Part shown: piece after piece, positions 1 to 5,453 of the stretch
Layout of the letters: each line of letters begins with the position of its first letter
Numbering within the stretch: position 1 is the stretch's first letter
Assembly: GCA_015490115.1 (NCBI GenBank)
Contig: WFYM01000060.1
Span: 1-13,422, forward strand
From: Aquificaceae bacterium
GTDB taxonomy: Bacteria > Aquificota > Aquificia > Aquificales > Aquificaceae
Direction of reading: 5' to 3'
DNA: 13,422 bases
Position numbers and translations under genes: made by a program
Notes under the pieces: model-generated
Told to the model about the DNA's origin: nothing
What the model saw: only the letters and a program-made list of their open reading frames with translations
Databases searched by the model: none

Positions 1-223
1 GCTTCCCCGAGACTCTTAGACACTTCTGACAGGAGACAGCCCTCTTGTAGGGTCTCTTCTCGAGTCCCAAGAAGACGTTTTTGAAGGGGACCATACCCGC
101 GTTCACGAAAAGGAGAGTAGGGTCGCCCTCGGGGACTAAGGAGGCGCTCTTTACCCTCGTGTGTCCCTTCTTCTCGAAGAACTCGAGAAAAAGCTCCCTT
201 ACCTCGTGGGAGGGAAGGCTCAT
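1..223 (-). CDS. alaS: Alanyl-tRNA synthetase, N-terminal part (partial)
   Basis: This is the first 74 codons of alanyl-tRNA synthetase, the class II enzyme that charges tRNA-Ala with alanine in the cytoplasm. The gene runs off the left edge. The visible part matches the family's N-terminus: a short helix (EVRELFLEFFEKKGH, about residues 6-20), then the conserved SLVPEGDPTLLFVNAGM block and the FKNVFLGLEKRPY segment of class II motif 1, ending in a Cys-containing SCQKCLRVSGK stretch. The ATG at 223 is chosen because it gives the usual family start. It lies 35 nt downstream of the cytochrome gene on the same strand, so read-through from that gene is possible, but it also has its own TATAAT box. 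No Shine-Dalgarno precedes the ATG. Identity is certain; the length cannot be judged. Confidence 0.95.
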   Translation of the reverse strand, partial: MSLPSHEVRELFLEFFEKKGHTRVKSASLVPEGDPTLLFVNAGMVPFKNVFLGLEKRPYKRAVSCQKCLRVSGK

Positions 224-238
224 GGCATTTAAATTATA
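224..238 (-). promoter_or_regulatory. alaS -10 box very close to the start codon
   Basis: Reading the minus strand, a perfect TATAAT (238 down to 233) is followed by TTAAATGCC and then the ATG of alaS at 223. Only nine bases separate the box from the start codon, so the predicted transcript has a leader of about 0-3 nt. No good -35 hexamer is seen and there is no Shine-Dalgarno. The box is a direct observation; promoter activity and leaderless translation are inferences. Confidence 0.5.
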
Positions 239-258
239 TATCCCGCACCAATAGACGA

Positions 259-984
259 CTACCGAGAACCCTCCTGAGAGATCTCCTTCAGAAGCTCCCT
301 AAGAGCTGGTGGAAGGTTTTTGGGGTCTGGGCTATATATCCACGGCTGATTAGGAACATACATATAGGCTGGGGAGAGGCTGTTTTTGTATTCTCCGAAG
401 GGTTTTATGTAGTCCGGAGTCGGGTTTTCTATGGTAAGGTCCGGATCTGTTAAGGAAAACTCCTTCGCTCCCGCCGATTCGTTCATGGAAGAGAAGATCT
501 TTATATCTTCTTTAGAGGTCAGGTTGTAGTATTTGAAGTCCACCTTCGCCGGATGACAAACGGCGCAGAACTTACCTACTTGGGTCCCTCCCTTCGTGGA
601 GACCCTCAGATACTTCCAGTTCGGGTTTGAAGGATGAGGATCGTGACAGCTTACACACTGAAGTTTCCCGTCTCTCAACAACTTTGGAGGAACCTGAGCT
701 ATCTTGGGATTCGGTTTGATATTAACGGGATGCGTCATGTGGAGAAATATAGGTCTTATGTTCACACCGCCGAACTTTTCCAAGTTATGGCATCCGAGAC
801 AAAGGGCGGATATACCATCGATGGGCTTGCCCGTCCTCGGGTTCGGATAAACCTCGTTTTTTACCTTAAAGAGTTTGTAAGCTTTGGCGTAATGGGGGCT
901 GTGGCATCCGAGGCAGTCGAGAGCTTCATGGGGTCCGAAGGCGTAAGACAGAAAGCTGATGAGCAGTATACCGAGCCAAACCAT
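259..984 (-). CDS. Secreted tetraheme cytochrome c (doubled-CXXCH type)
   Basis: A 241-residue protein with a short hydrophobic signal segment (about residues 1-16, MVWLGILLISFLSYAF) and four CXXCH heme-attachment motifs: CLGCH at 24-28, CLGCH at 62-66, CVSCH at 110-114 and CAVCH at 140-144. His residues in SPH (31), THP (85) and DPH (117) are plausible distal heme ligands. The paired arrangement resembles the doubled-CXXCH family of multiheme cytochromes. It should be exported and matured by the cytochrome c assembly system and act in periplasmic electron transfer; donor and acceptor are unknown. Residues 145-241 carry no heme motif and are rich in Pro, Tyr and Asn. The ATG at 984 follows a strong GGGAGGT at good spacing. 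The gene diverges from ffh and lies 35 nt upstream of alaS, so the neighbours give no functional clue. Export and heme binding are secure; its physiological role is not assigned. Confidence 0.9.
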   Translation of the reverse strand: MVWLGILLISFLSYAFGPHEALDCLGCHSPHYAKAYKLFKVKNEVYPNPRTGKPIDGISALCLGCHNLEKFGGVNIRPIFLHMTHPVNIKPNPKIAQVPPKLLRDGKLQCVSCHDPHPSNPNWKYLRVSTKGGTQVGKFCAVCHPAKVDFKYYNLTSKEDIKIFSSMNESAGAKEFSLTDPDLTIENPTPDYIKPFGEYKNSLSPAYMYVPNQPWIYSPDPKNLPPALRELLKEISQEGSR

Positions 985-1006
985 ACCTCTACCTCCCTTA
1001 TTTAGG

Positions 1007-1018
1007 TATTATTTTATA
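1007..1018. promoter_or_regulatory. Divergent promoter, cytochrome c / ffh, overlapping -10 region
   Basis: The two divergent start codons (984 minus, 1020 plus) are 35 nt apart. On the plus strand TATTAT (1007-1012) lies seven bases before the ffh ATG. On the minus strand TATAAA (1018-1013) or TAAAAT (1016-1011) occupies the same bases and sits about 15 bases above the cytochrome Shine-Dalgarno. One AT-rich core therefore appears to serve both directions. The plus transcript would be leaderless. No convincing -35 is seen on either strand. Confidence 0.45.
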
Positions 1019-1019
1019 C

Positions 1020-2327
1020 ATGCTCGAACTGGTTACGGAGAAGATAAGCGGTGCGCTCACAAGATTAAGGGGAACGAGAAAAATTACCGAGAAGGTGGTA
1101 AACGACACCTTAAGGGAGATAAGGCTCGCCCTCCTCGAGGCTGACGTCGACTACGAGGTGACGAAGAGGTTCCTAAAGAGGGTGAAGGAAAGGATCCTCG
1201 GTGAGGAGGTGAGAAAAAACCTCTCTCCGGCGGACCAGATAATACTCGCAGTCTACGAGGAGCTTGTGGGAATACTCGGAGGGGAGAGGGAGGACATAAA
1301 AAAGGGAACCGTGTTGTTCGTCGGTCTTCAGGGAACAGGGAAGACAACGACGATCGGGAAGCTCGCAAACCTCTTAAAGAAAAAGGGCTTCAGCGTAGCT
1401 GTCTCTTCGACGGACGTGAGACGCCCTGCTGCCATGGTTCAGCTCGAACGCTTAGCGGAGAAGGTAAGCGTTCCTTACTACTCCTTCGAAAGCTCCTCAG
1501 CTGTAGAGATAGCGAAGGAAGCTGTAGAGAAGGCAAAGAGCGAAGGCATAGACTACCTGCTCATCGACACAGCCGGAAGGCTCCACATAGACGAGGAGCT
1601 TATGGAAGAGCTAAGGTCTATAAAGGAAGCGGTAAAGCCTTCCGAGGTGATATACGTTGCGGACGCTATGCAGGGTCAGACAGCTTTGGAGACCGCAAAA
1701 GCTTTCCACGAAGCTGTAGGTCTCACGGGTGTCGTCGTGACGAAGATGGACGGGGATGCGAGGGGAGGTTTGGTCCTTTCGGTCAGGGAAGCCCTCGGAG
1801 TTCCCGTAAAGTTCATAGGGGTGGGTGAGAAGATGGAAGACATAGAACCCTTCTACCCCGACAGGATAGCCCAGAGGATACTCGGACTCGGAGACCTCCA
1901 GTCCCTCGCTGAGAAGGCAAAGGAATCTATACCGGAGGACAAAGCCCAGCACCTCTCCGTGAAGGTTATGACCGGTGAGTTCGACCTCGAAGATCTCAGG
2001 GAGATCATAAGGATGATAAGGAGCATGGGACCCCTCGAGAAGATACTCTCCATGGTCCCCGGCTTGGGCGCCCAGATAAGGCACCTCAAAGTTGACGAGG
2101 AGCAGTTCAAGAAGATGGAGGCGATCATAAACTCAATGACGCCGGAGGAGAGGAGGAACCCGAGGATAATAAACATGAGCAGGAAAAAGAGGATAGCAAA
2201 AGGTAGCGGGACCACCGTCTCCGACGTGAACAGGGTCCTCAAGCGCTACGAGGAGATGAAGAGGATCATGAAGAAGCTAAAGGGCATGTCGGGGATACCG
2301 ACACCGAGGTTCCCCTTCAGGATCTGA
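1020..2327 (+). CDS. ffh: Signal recognition particle GTPase Ffh (SRP54)
   Basis: Ffh binds SRP RNA and signal sequences and, with the receptor FtsY, delivers ribosomes making membrane proteins to the translocon. The 435-residue protein has the full domain order: N-terminal helical bundle (about 1-85), NG GTPase domain with GLQGTGKTT (102-110), DVRRPAA (132-138), DTAGR (183-187), TKMD (241-244) and GVGE (267-270), then the Met-containing M domain (about 295-435) with the RNA-binding MSRKKRIAKGSG segment (386-397). Length is in the family's normal range. The ATG at 1020 gives the standard start (MLELVTEKISGAL). There is no Shine-Dalgarno; a TATTAT box ends seven bases upstream, which suggests a leaderless message. 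It is the first gene of an ffh-rpsP-khpA cluster, an arrangement common in bacteria. No SRP RNA gene is visible nearby. Confidence 0.98.
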   Translation: MLELVTEKISGALTRLRGTRKITEKVVNDTLREIRLALLEADVDYEVTKRFLKRVKERILGEEVRKNLSPADQIILAVYEELVGILGGEREDIKKGTVLFVGLQGTGKTTTIGKLANLLKKKGFSVAVSSTDVRRPAAMVQLERLAEKVSVPYYSFESSSAVEIAKEAVEKAKSEGIDYLLIDTAGRLHIDEELMEELRSIKEAVKPSEVIYVADAMQGQTALETAKAFHEAVGLTGVVVTKMDGDARGGLVLSVREALGVPVKFIGVGEKMEDIEPFYPDRIAQRILGLGDLQSLAEKAKESIPEDKAQHLSVKVMTGEFDLEDLREIIRMIRSMGPLEKILSMVPGLGAQIRHLKVDEEQFKKMEAIINSMTPEERRNPRIINMSRKKRIAKGSGTTVSDVNRVLKRYEEMKRIMKKLKGMSGIPTPRFPFRI

Positions 2328-2333
2328 TATAAT
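2325..2333 (+). promoter_or_regulatory. Extended -10 promoter for rpsP, built on the ffh stop codon
   Basis: The ffh stop codon TGA (2325-2327) is followed immediately by a perfect TATAAT (2328-2333), giving the TGn-TATAAT form of an extended -10 element. A start near 2340 would leave a leader of about 20 nt that includes the GGAGG at 2349-2353 before the rpsP ATG. This would let rpsP-khpA be transcribed separately from ffh. The motif is seen directly; its use is inferred. Confidence 0.5.
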
Positions 2334-2348
2334 TGATCGCCAGTCTTC

Positions 2349-2353
2349 GGAGG
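2349..2353 (+). promoter_or_regulatory. Shine-Dalgarno that fixes the rpsP start
   Basis: GGAGG lies six bases before the ATG at 2360, which encodes the canonical S16 start MAVRIRL. The reading frame is open further upstream to an ATT-type codon at 2333, but that would add nine unlikely residues and has no binding site. Confidence 0.75.
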
Positions 2354-2359
2354 CGAAAG

Positions 2360-2686
2360 ATGGCTGTGAGGATAAGGCTCGCTAAGTTCGGGAGGAGGAA
2401 CCACCCGGTATACAGGATAGTCGTCATGGACTCGAAGTCTCCGAGGGAGGGAAACTACATAGACATACTGGGGACTTACGACCCGAAGAGGAAGGAAATA
2501 ATAGAGCTGAAAAAAGAAAAAGTGAAGGAGTGGATAGGGAAGGGGGCGGAGGTAGCGACGAGGGCAAAGACCGTCTTCGAGATGGCGGGTATCTTGAATG
2601 AGGTCATACCGGAAGGTTACGAGCTGAGGAGGTCGGGGGACTACTGGGTCCTTAAGAAGAAAACCACCAAGGAGGTGCGTTCATGA
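2360..2686 (+). CDS. rpsP: 30S ribosomal protein S16
   Basis: S16 is a small-subunit protein that binds 16S rRNA and helps assemble the 5' and central domains. The 108-residue product opens with the diagnostic MAVRIRLAKFGRRNHPVYRIVV and contains SPREG and the LGTYDP motif. The canonical domain is about 80-85 residues; here a basic tail of about 25 residues extends the C-terminus, as in several thermophile and Gram-positive homologues. The start at 2360 is set by family alignment and by the GGAGG six bases upstream. It lies 32 nt after ffh and overlaps khpA by four bases (ATGA), so the two are surely translated together. Confidence 0.97.
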   Translation: MAVRIRLAKFGRRNHPVYRIVVMDSKSPREGNYIDILGTYDPKRKEIIELKKEKVKEWIGKGAEVATRAKTVFEMAGILNEVIPEGYELRRSGDYWVLKKKTTKEVRS

Positions 2687-2922
2687 GCGCTATGAAGGAG
2701 ATCGTCGAAACTACTGCCAAAGCCCTCGTGGACAACACGGACAAGGTTCAGGTCACCGAGATCGAAGGGGAAAAGACCATAGTGATCGAGCTGAGGGTAG
2801 ACCCCTCCGAGCTTGGGAAGGTGATAGGGAAGCAGGGGAGGATAGCGAGGGCTTTGAGGACCCTCCTCTCCGCCATGGGAAGGAAGGCGGGGAAGAGGGT
2901 GGTCCTCGAGATCCTCGAGTGA
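2683..2922 (+). CDS. khpA: KH-domain RNA-binding protein KhpA
   Basis: A 79-residue single KH-domain protein of the KhpA (YlqC) family, which binds RNA and in Firmicutes pairs with KhpB to influence cell division and sRNA biology; its role in this lineage is not established. The GKVIGKQGRIARALR segment (about 45-59) contains the GxxG loop (GKQG, 49-52) that contacts nucleic acid, followed by the C-terminal helix and strand. It follows rpsP with an ATGA overlap and a strong AAGGAGGTG binding site, the conserved rpsP-khpA pairing. The rimM and trmD genes that usually come next are absent: the strand switches one base after the stop codon. Confidence 0.95.
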   Translation: MSAMKEIVETTAKALVDNTDKVQVTEIEGEKTIVIELRVDPSELGKVIGKQGRIARALRTLLSAMGRKAGKRVVLEILE

Positions 2923-2923
2923 T

Positions 2924-3256
2924 TCAATAGATACCCACGTTCCTCATATGCTCCACCCTCCCCTCGAATACAACGATGAGGTCTACCCTGAAGCTTCCCT
3001 TAAAACCCCTTTTTTCCATGAACTCCCAAGCACAGGAGAGTATACGCTTTAGCTTTTTCTTTGTAAACCTCTCAGCCGGATGTCCGAACTCCTCCGTCCT
3101 TCCCCCCTTCACCTCAACGAAGACTACCTCCTCACCGTCCAAAGCTATAACGTCCACCTCACCCCCTCTGCACCTGTAGTTCCTCTCGAGAATCCTGTAG
3201 CCCTTCTTTTTAAGATACTCGACCGCCCTCTCCTCGTAAGCCTTCCCTTTTCTCAA
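2924..3256 (-). CDS. yraN: UPF0102 family protein YraN (restriction-endonuclease fold)
   Basis: A 110-residue member of the UPF0102/YraN family, small cytoplasmic proteins with a predicted restriction-endonuclease-like fold and no firmly assigned substrate. Family hallmarks are in order: KGKAYEERAVEYLKKKGYRIL (3-23), RGGEVDVIALDG (30-41), the FVEVKGG strand (46-52) and a later FRVDLIVV segment. The D and ExK residues in these blocks form the expected metal-binding site. The start is TTG at 3256, which gives the standard N-terminus and has AGGGAG upstream at reasonable spacing. It overlaps the end of hldA by 47 bases, so translation is probably coupled. Its stop lies one base from the khpA stop on the other strand. 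Confidence 0.94.
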   Translation of the reverse strand: MRKGKAYEERAVEYLKKKGYRILERNYRCRGGEVDVIALDGEEVVFVEVKGGRTEEFGHPAERFTKKKLKRILSCAWEFMEKRGFKGSFRVDLIVVFEGRVEHMRNVGIY

Positions 3257-4193
3257 GCTCGATCTCCCTGAGGATATCGGCTGGTCTCACAACAGCGGTC
3301 CCGAACTCGCCAACGACGATCCCAGCACATACATTGGCAAGCTCGCAGGCTGTGTCCCAGTCCGCACCCGCCAAGTGAAAGGCTACCAAGGAAGCTACGA
3401 CCGTGTCACCAGCTCCGGTGACGTCGTATACCTCCTTAGCCTTTGCGGGAAAGTGCTTTATCTCCTCTCTGAAGAGGGTCATGCCCTTCGGTCCCCTCGT
3501 GACTACGAGAGTCTCAAGCTCCATCTCCTCCTTAAACCTCTCCCCCAGCTTCTCAACGCTCTCCTCGGAGAGGGGATCTGTCATGTCCCTTAATTCTTTC
3601 TCGTTCGGTGTTATGAGGTTAGCTCCCCTGTAAAGCTCCCTGTTTACGGGTCTCGGATCCACGGCGAAGAACACACCCTTTCTCTTTACCTCCTCCATAA
3701 CCTCCTCCGTGATCACGCCCTTTGCGTAGTCTGAGATTATTACGCAGTCGCACTCTATATCAGCCACAGCTTCTCTTATGAACCTGAGAGCCTTCCCCTC
3801 CACCTTCCTCCTCTCCTCCCTGTCTATCCTGAGGAGTTGCTGGGATCTCGAAACGATCCTTATCTTCTCAGTAGTAGGTCTCCTGTCCACAGCGACCGCC
3901 GGTTTTATGTTTTTTTCCTTCAGCATCGAGAGAAGCCTCTCACCCCTTTCGTCCTCTCCGACGACACCTACGACGTAGGTCTCAGCTCCGAGGGATGCTA
4001 AGTTGCTCGCCACGTTCCCCGCACCACCGAGCCTGAACTCCTCACCGACGACTTCAACTACGGGAACGGGAGCTTCTGGGGATATCCTCTCCACCTTCCC
4101 GTGGAGGTAAACGTCGAGCATGAGATCCCCGACGACGAGGACCTTGAGGTCTTTTATGTTCCTGAGTAACCTTTCAACCTCCTCCCTTCTCAA
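3210..4193 (-). CDS. hldA: D-glycero-beta-D-manno-heptose-7-phosphate kinase
   Basis: HldA (RfaE domain I) phosphorylates D-glycero-D-manno-heptose 7-phosphate at C1 on the way to ADP-heptose for the lipopolysaccharide inner core, so it implies a Gram-negative outer membrane. The 327-residue PfkB/ribokinase-fold protein shows VVGDLMLDVY (20-29), RISPEAPVPVV (36-46), the sugar-binding GGAGNVASN (56-64), the ITPNEKE segment (194-200) and the catalytic DVTGAGDT (257-264, base Asp263). It lacks the cytidylyltransferase domain fused to it in E. coli HldE (about 477 residues), so a separate HldC is expected elsewhere. The start is TTG at 4193; no ATG or GTG lies near the family start. It overlaps lysC by 20 bases and yraN by 47. 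Confidence 0.95.
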   Translation of the reverse strand: MRREEVERLLRNIKDLKVLVVGDLMLDVYLHGKVERISPEAPVPVVEVVGEEFRLGGAGNVASNLASLGAETYVVGVVGEDERGERLLSMLKEKNIKPAVAVDRRPTTEKIRIVSRSQQLLRIDREERRKVEGKALRFIREAVADIECDCVIISDYAKGVITEEVMEEVKRKGVFFAVDPRPVNRELYRGANLITPNEKELRDMTDPLSEESVEKLGERFKEEMELETLVVTRGPKGMTLFREEIKHFPAKAKEVYDVTGAGDTVVASLVAFHLAGADWDTACELANVCAGIVVGEFGTAVVRPADILREIELEKREGLRGEGGRVS

Positions 4194-4677
4194 CCTCTAT
4201 GTCCTCCTCCTCTATGAAGGCTTCGTGAAGCTCCCTCACAGCAAGCTCCGCATACTTTTCGTCTATCAGGCAGGAGATCTTTATCTCCGAGGTCGATATC
4301 GCCATTATGTTTATGCCGTTTCTGGCAAGGACCTCGAACATCTTACCCGCAGTCCCGTAAGAACTTCTCATACCGAGACCGACTATGGATACTTTCGCTA
4401 CCCTGTCGTCCCTCACCACCTCCTTAGCTCCTATCTCTTTCGCTACCTTCCTCACTATCTCCTCAGCTTTTTGAGCTTCCGCCCTGTTTACGGTAAAGGA
4501 CATGTCCGTATAACCGTCGTGGGAGACGTTCTGGACGATCATGTCTACGACTATGTGGGCGTCACCGAGGGCTTTGAATATCTTAGCAGCTATGCCGGGT
4601 CTGTCGGGGACCCTCACTACGGTTATCCTCGACTCCTTGGTCTCTACGGTCACTCCCCTCACAACCACCTTCTCCAT
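4174..4677 (-). CDS. Possible in-frame aspartate kinase beta subunit (internal start in lysC)
   Basis: Within lysC, ATG at 4677 (Met246) is preceded on the minus strand by GGAGGAGGAG (4690-4681), giving AGGAGG five bases before the start. Initiation here would make a 167-residue protein that contains both ACT domains and no kinase domain. Established knowledge: Bacillus subtilis aspartokinase II and Thermus aspartate kinase are alpha2beta2 enzymes whose beta subunit is made from exactly such an internal start at nearly the same residue. What is seen is the start and its binding site. That the organism uses it is an inference; Glu-rich codons (GAG GAG GAG) can mimic a binding site by chance. 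Confidence 0.5.
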   Translation of the reverse strand: MEKVVVRGVTVETKESRITVVRVPDRPGIAAKIFKALGDAHIVVDMIVQNVSHDGYTDMSFTVNRAEAQKAEEIVRKVAKEIGAKEVVRDDRVAKVSIVGLGMRSSYGTAGKMFEVLARNGINIMAISTSEIKISCLIDEKYAELAVRELHEAFIEEEDIEVEKGGG

Positions 4678-5412
4678 GACCTCCTCCTCCGGCAGGATCC
4701 AAGTCCCCTCCTCCTCCGAAAAACTGCTCCTTACGTGTATTCTAACCCCATACCTCGCTGCGAACTCTACGCTCCTTATCTGCATTACCTTGGCACCGAG
4801 GGAGGCGAGTTCTATCATTTCCTCGTAGGATATGTAAGGGACCTTCTTAGCGTTCGGGACTATCCTCGGGTCCGCAGTGAAGACGCCGGGAACGTCCGTG
4901 TATATCTCGCAGACAGCTCCGAGCGCCGCGGCGAGGGCGACCGCGGTCGTGTCGGAACCTCCCCTCCCGAGGGTGGTTATCTCCCAGTCTTCGGTGACAC
5001 CTTGGAAACCCGCAACGACGGGAACGTAACCTTCTTCGAGGAGGTTCCTTATCCTCTGGGTCCCCACCTTCTTTATCCTCGCCTTCGTGTGGACCTTGTC
5101 CGTGACTATGGGGACCTGCCAACCGCAGAGGCTAACCGCAGGACAACCCAGCTTCCTCAAGGTCATGGCAAAGAGGGCTACAGCCTTCTGCTCCCCTGTG
5201 GAGAGGAGAACGTCCATCTCCCTCTCGTTAGGAAAGTCGGTTATCTTGCGGGCAAGGTTTATGAGGGAGTCCGTCTCACCCGCCATGGCTGAGGAGACGA
5301 CGACAACCTTATAACCTTTTTCGAGGGCTTTTATGACCTTTCTTGCGGCGTTCTCTATCCTCTCGAGGTCTCCTACCGAGGTCCCCCCGAACTTCTGGAC
5401 GAGTATTTTCAT
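4174..5412 (-). CDS. lysC: Aspartate kinase (monofunctional, two ACT domains)
   Basis: Aspartate kinase converts aspartate to 4-phospho-aspartate, the first step toward lysine, threonine and methionine. The 412-residue protein has the amino-acid kinase domain with KFGGTS (7-12), VVSSAM (38-43), STGE (71-74), GFQG (135-138), GRGGSDTTA (149-157) and TDVPGVFTADPR (172-183), followed by two ACT regulatory domains (about 263-330 and 340-405, the latter with AISTSEIKIS). The length and layout match the LysC/AK-II type controlled by end-product amino acids. The ATG at 5412 gives the invariant MKILVQKFGGTS start. No Shine-Dalgarno is seen; a perfect TATAAT ends 11 bases upstream. It heads a lysC-hldA-yraN run of overlapping genes. 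An internal start at Met246 may yield a separate regulatory subunit. Confidence 0.98.
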   Translation of the reverse strand: MKILVQKFGGTSVGDLERIENAARKVIKALEKGYKVVVVSSAMAGETDSLINLARKITDFPNEREMDVLLSTGEQKAVALFAMTLRKLGCPAVSLCGWQVPIVTDKVHTKARIKKVGTQRIRNLLEEGYVPVVAGFQGVTEDWEITTLGRGGSDTTAVALAAALGAVCEIYTDVPGVFTADPRIVPNAKKVPYISYEEMIELASLGAKVMQIRSVEFAARYGVRIHVRSSFSEEEGTWILPEEEVMEKVVVRGVTVETKESRITVVRVPDRPGIAAKIFKALGDAHIVVDMIVQNVSHDGYTDMSFTVNRAEAQKAEEIVRKVAKEIGAKEVVRDDRVAKVSIVGLGMRSSYGTAGKMFEVLARNGINIMAISTSEIKISCLIDEKYAELAVRELHEAFIEEEDIEVEKGGG

Positions 5413-5423
5413 CCGGGCAAAAA

Positions 5424-5431
5424 ATTATAAC
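5424..5431. promoter_or_regulatory. Divergent promoter, lysC / fliK-like gene, overlapping -10 boxes
   Basis: The AATTATAAC segment carries a perfect TATAAT on the minus strand (5429-5424) and TATAAC on the plus strand (5426-5431), sharing four bases. The minus box ends 11 bases before the lysC ATG (5412); the plus box ends 22 bases before the ATG at 5454. Both directions show a TGCC shortly after the box (minus 5419-5416, plus 5437-5440), where transcription would begin. No -35 element is convincing. Confidence 0.5.
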
Positions 5432-5453
5432 GGATCTGCCGATACAGAATTTG

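Noticed and set aside
634..1005. Plus-strand open frame opposite the cytochrome gene
   Set aside because: The minus-strand frame carries four CXXCH motifs, a signal peptide and a strong ribosome binding site; the plus frame has none of these features.
4120..5292. Long plus-strand open frame opposite lysC and hldA
   Set aside because: It is the mirror of two unmistakable genes, has no recognisable domains and no ribosome binding site, and its composition (His/Tyr/Leu/Arg-rich) is what the reverse of their codons gives.
5343..5453. Upstream extension of the fliK-like gene
   Set aside because: It would run into the lysC coding region, adds Arg/Ser-rich residues typical of antisense reading, and the promoter-like box lies downstream of it.
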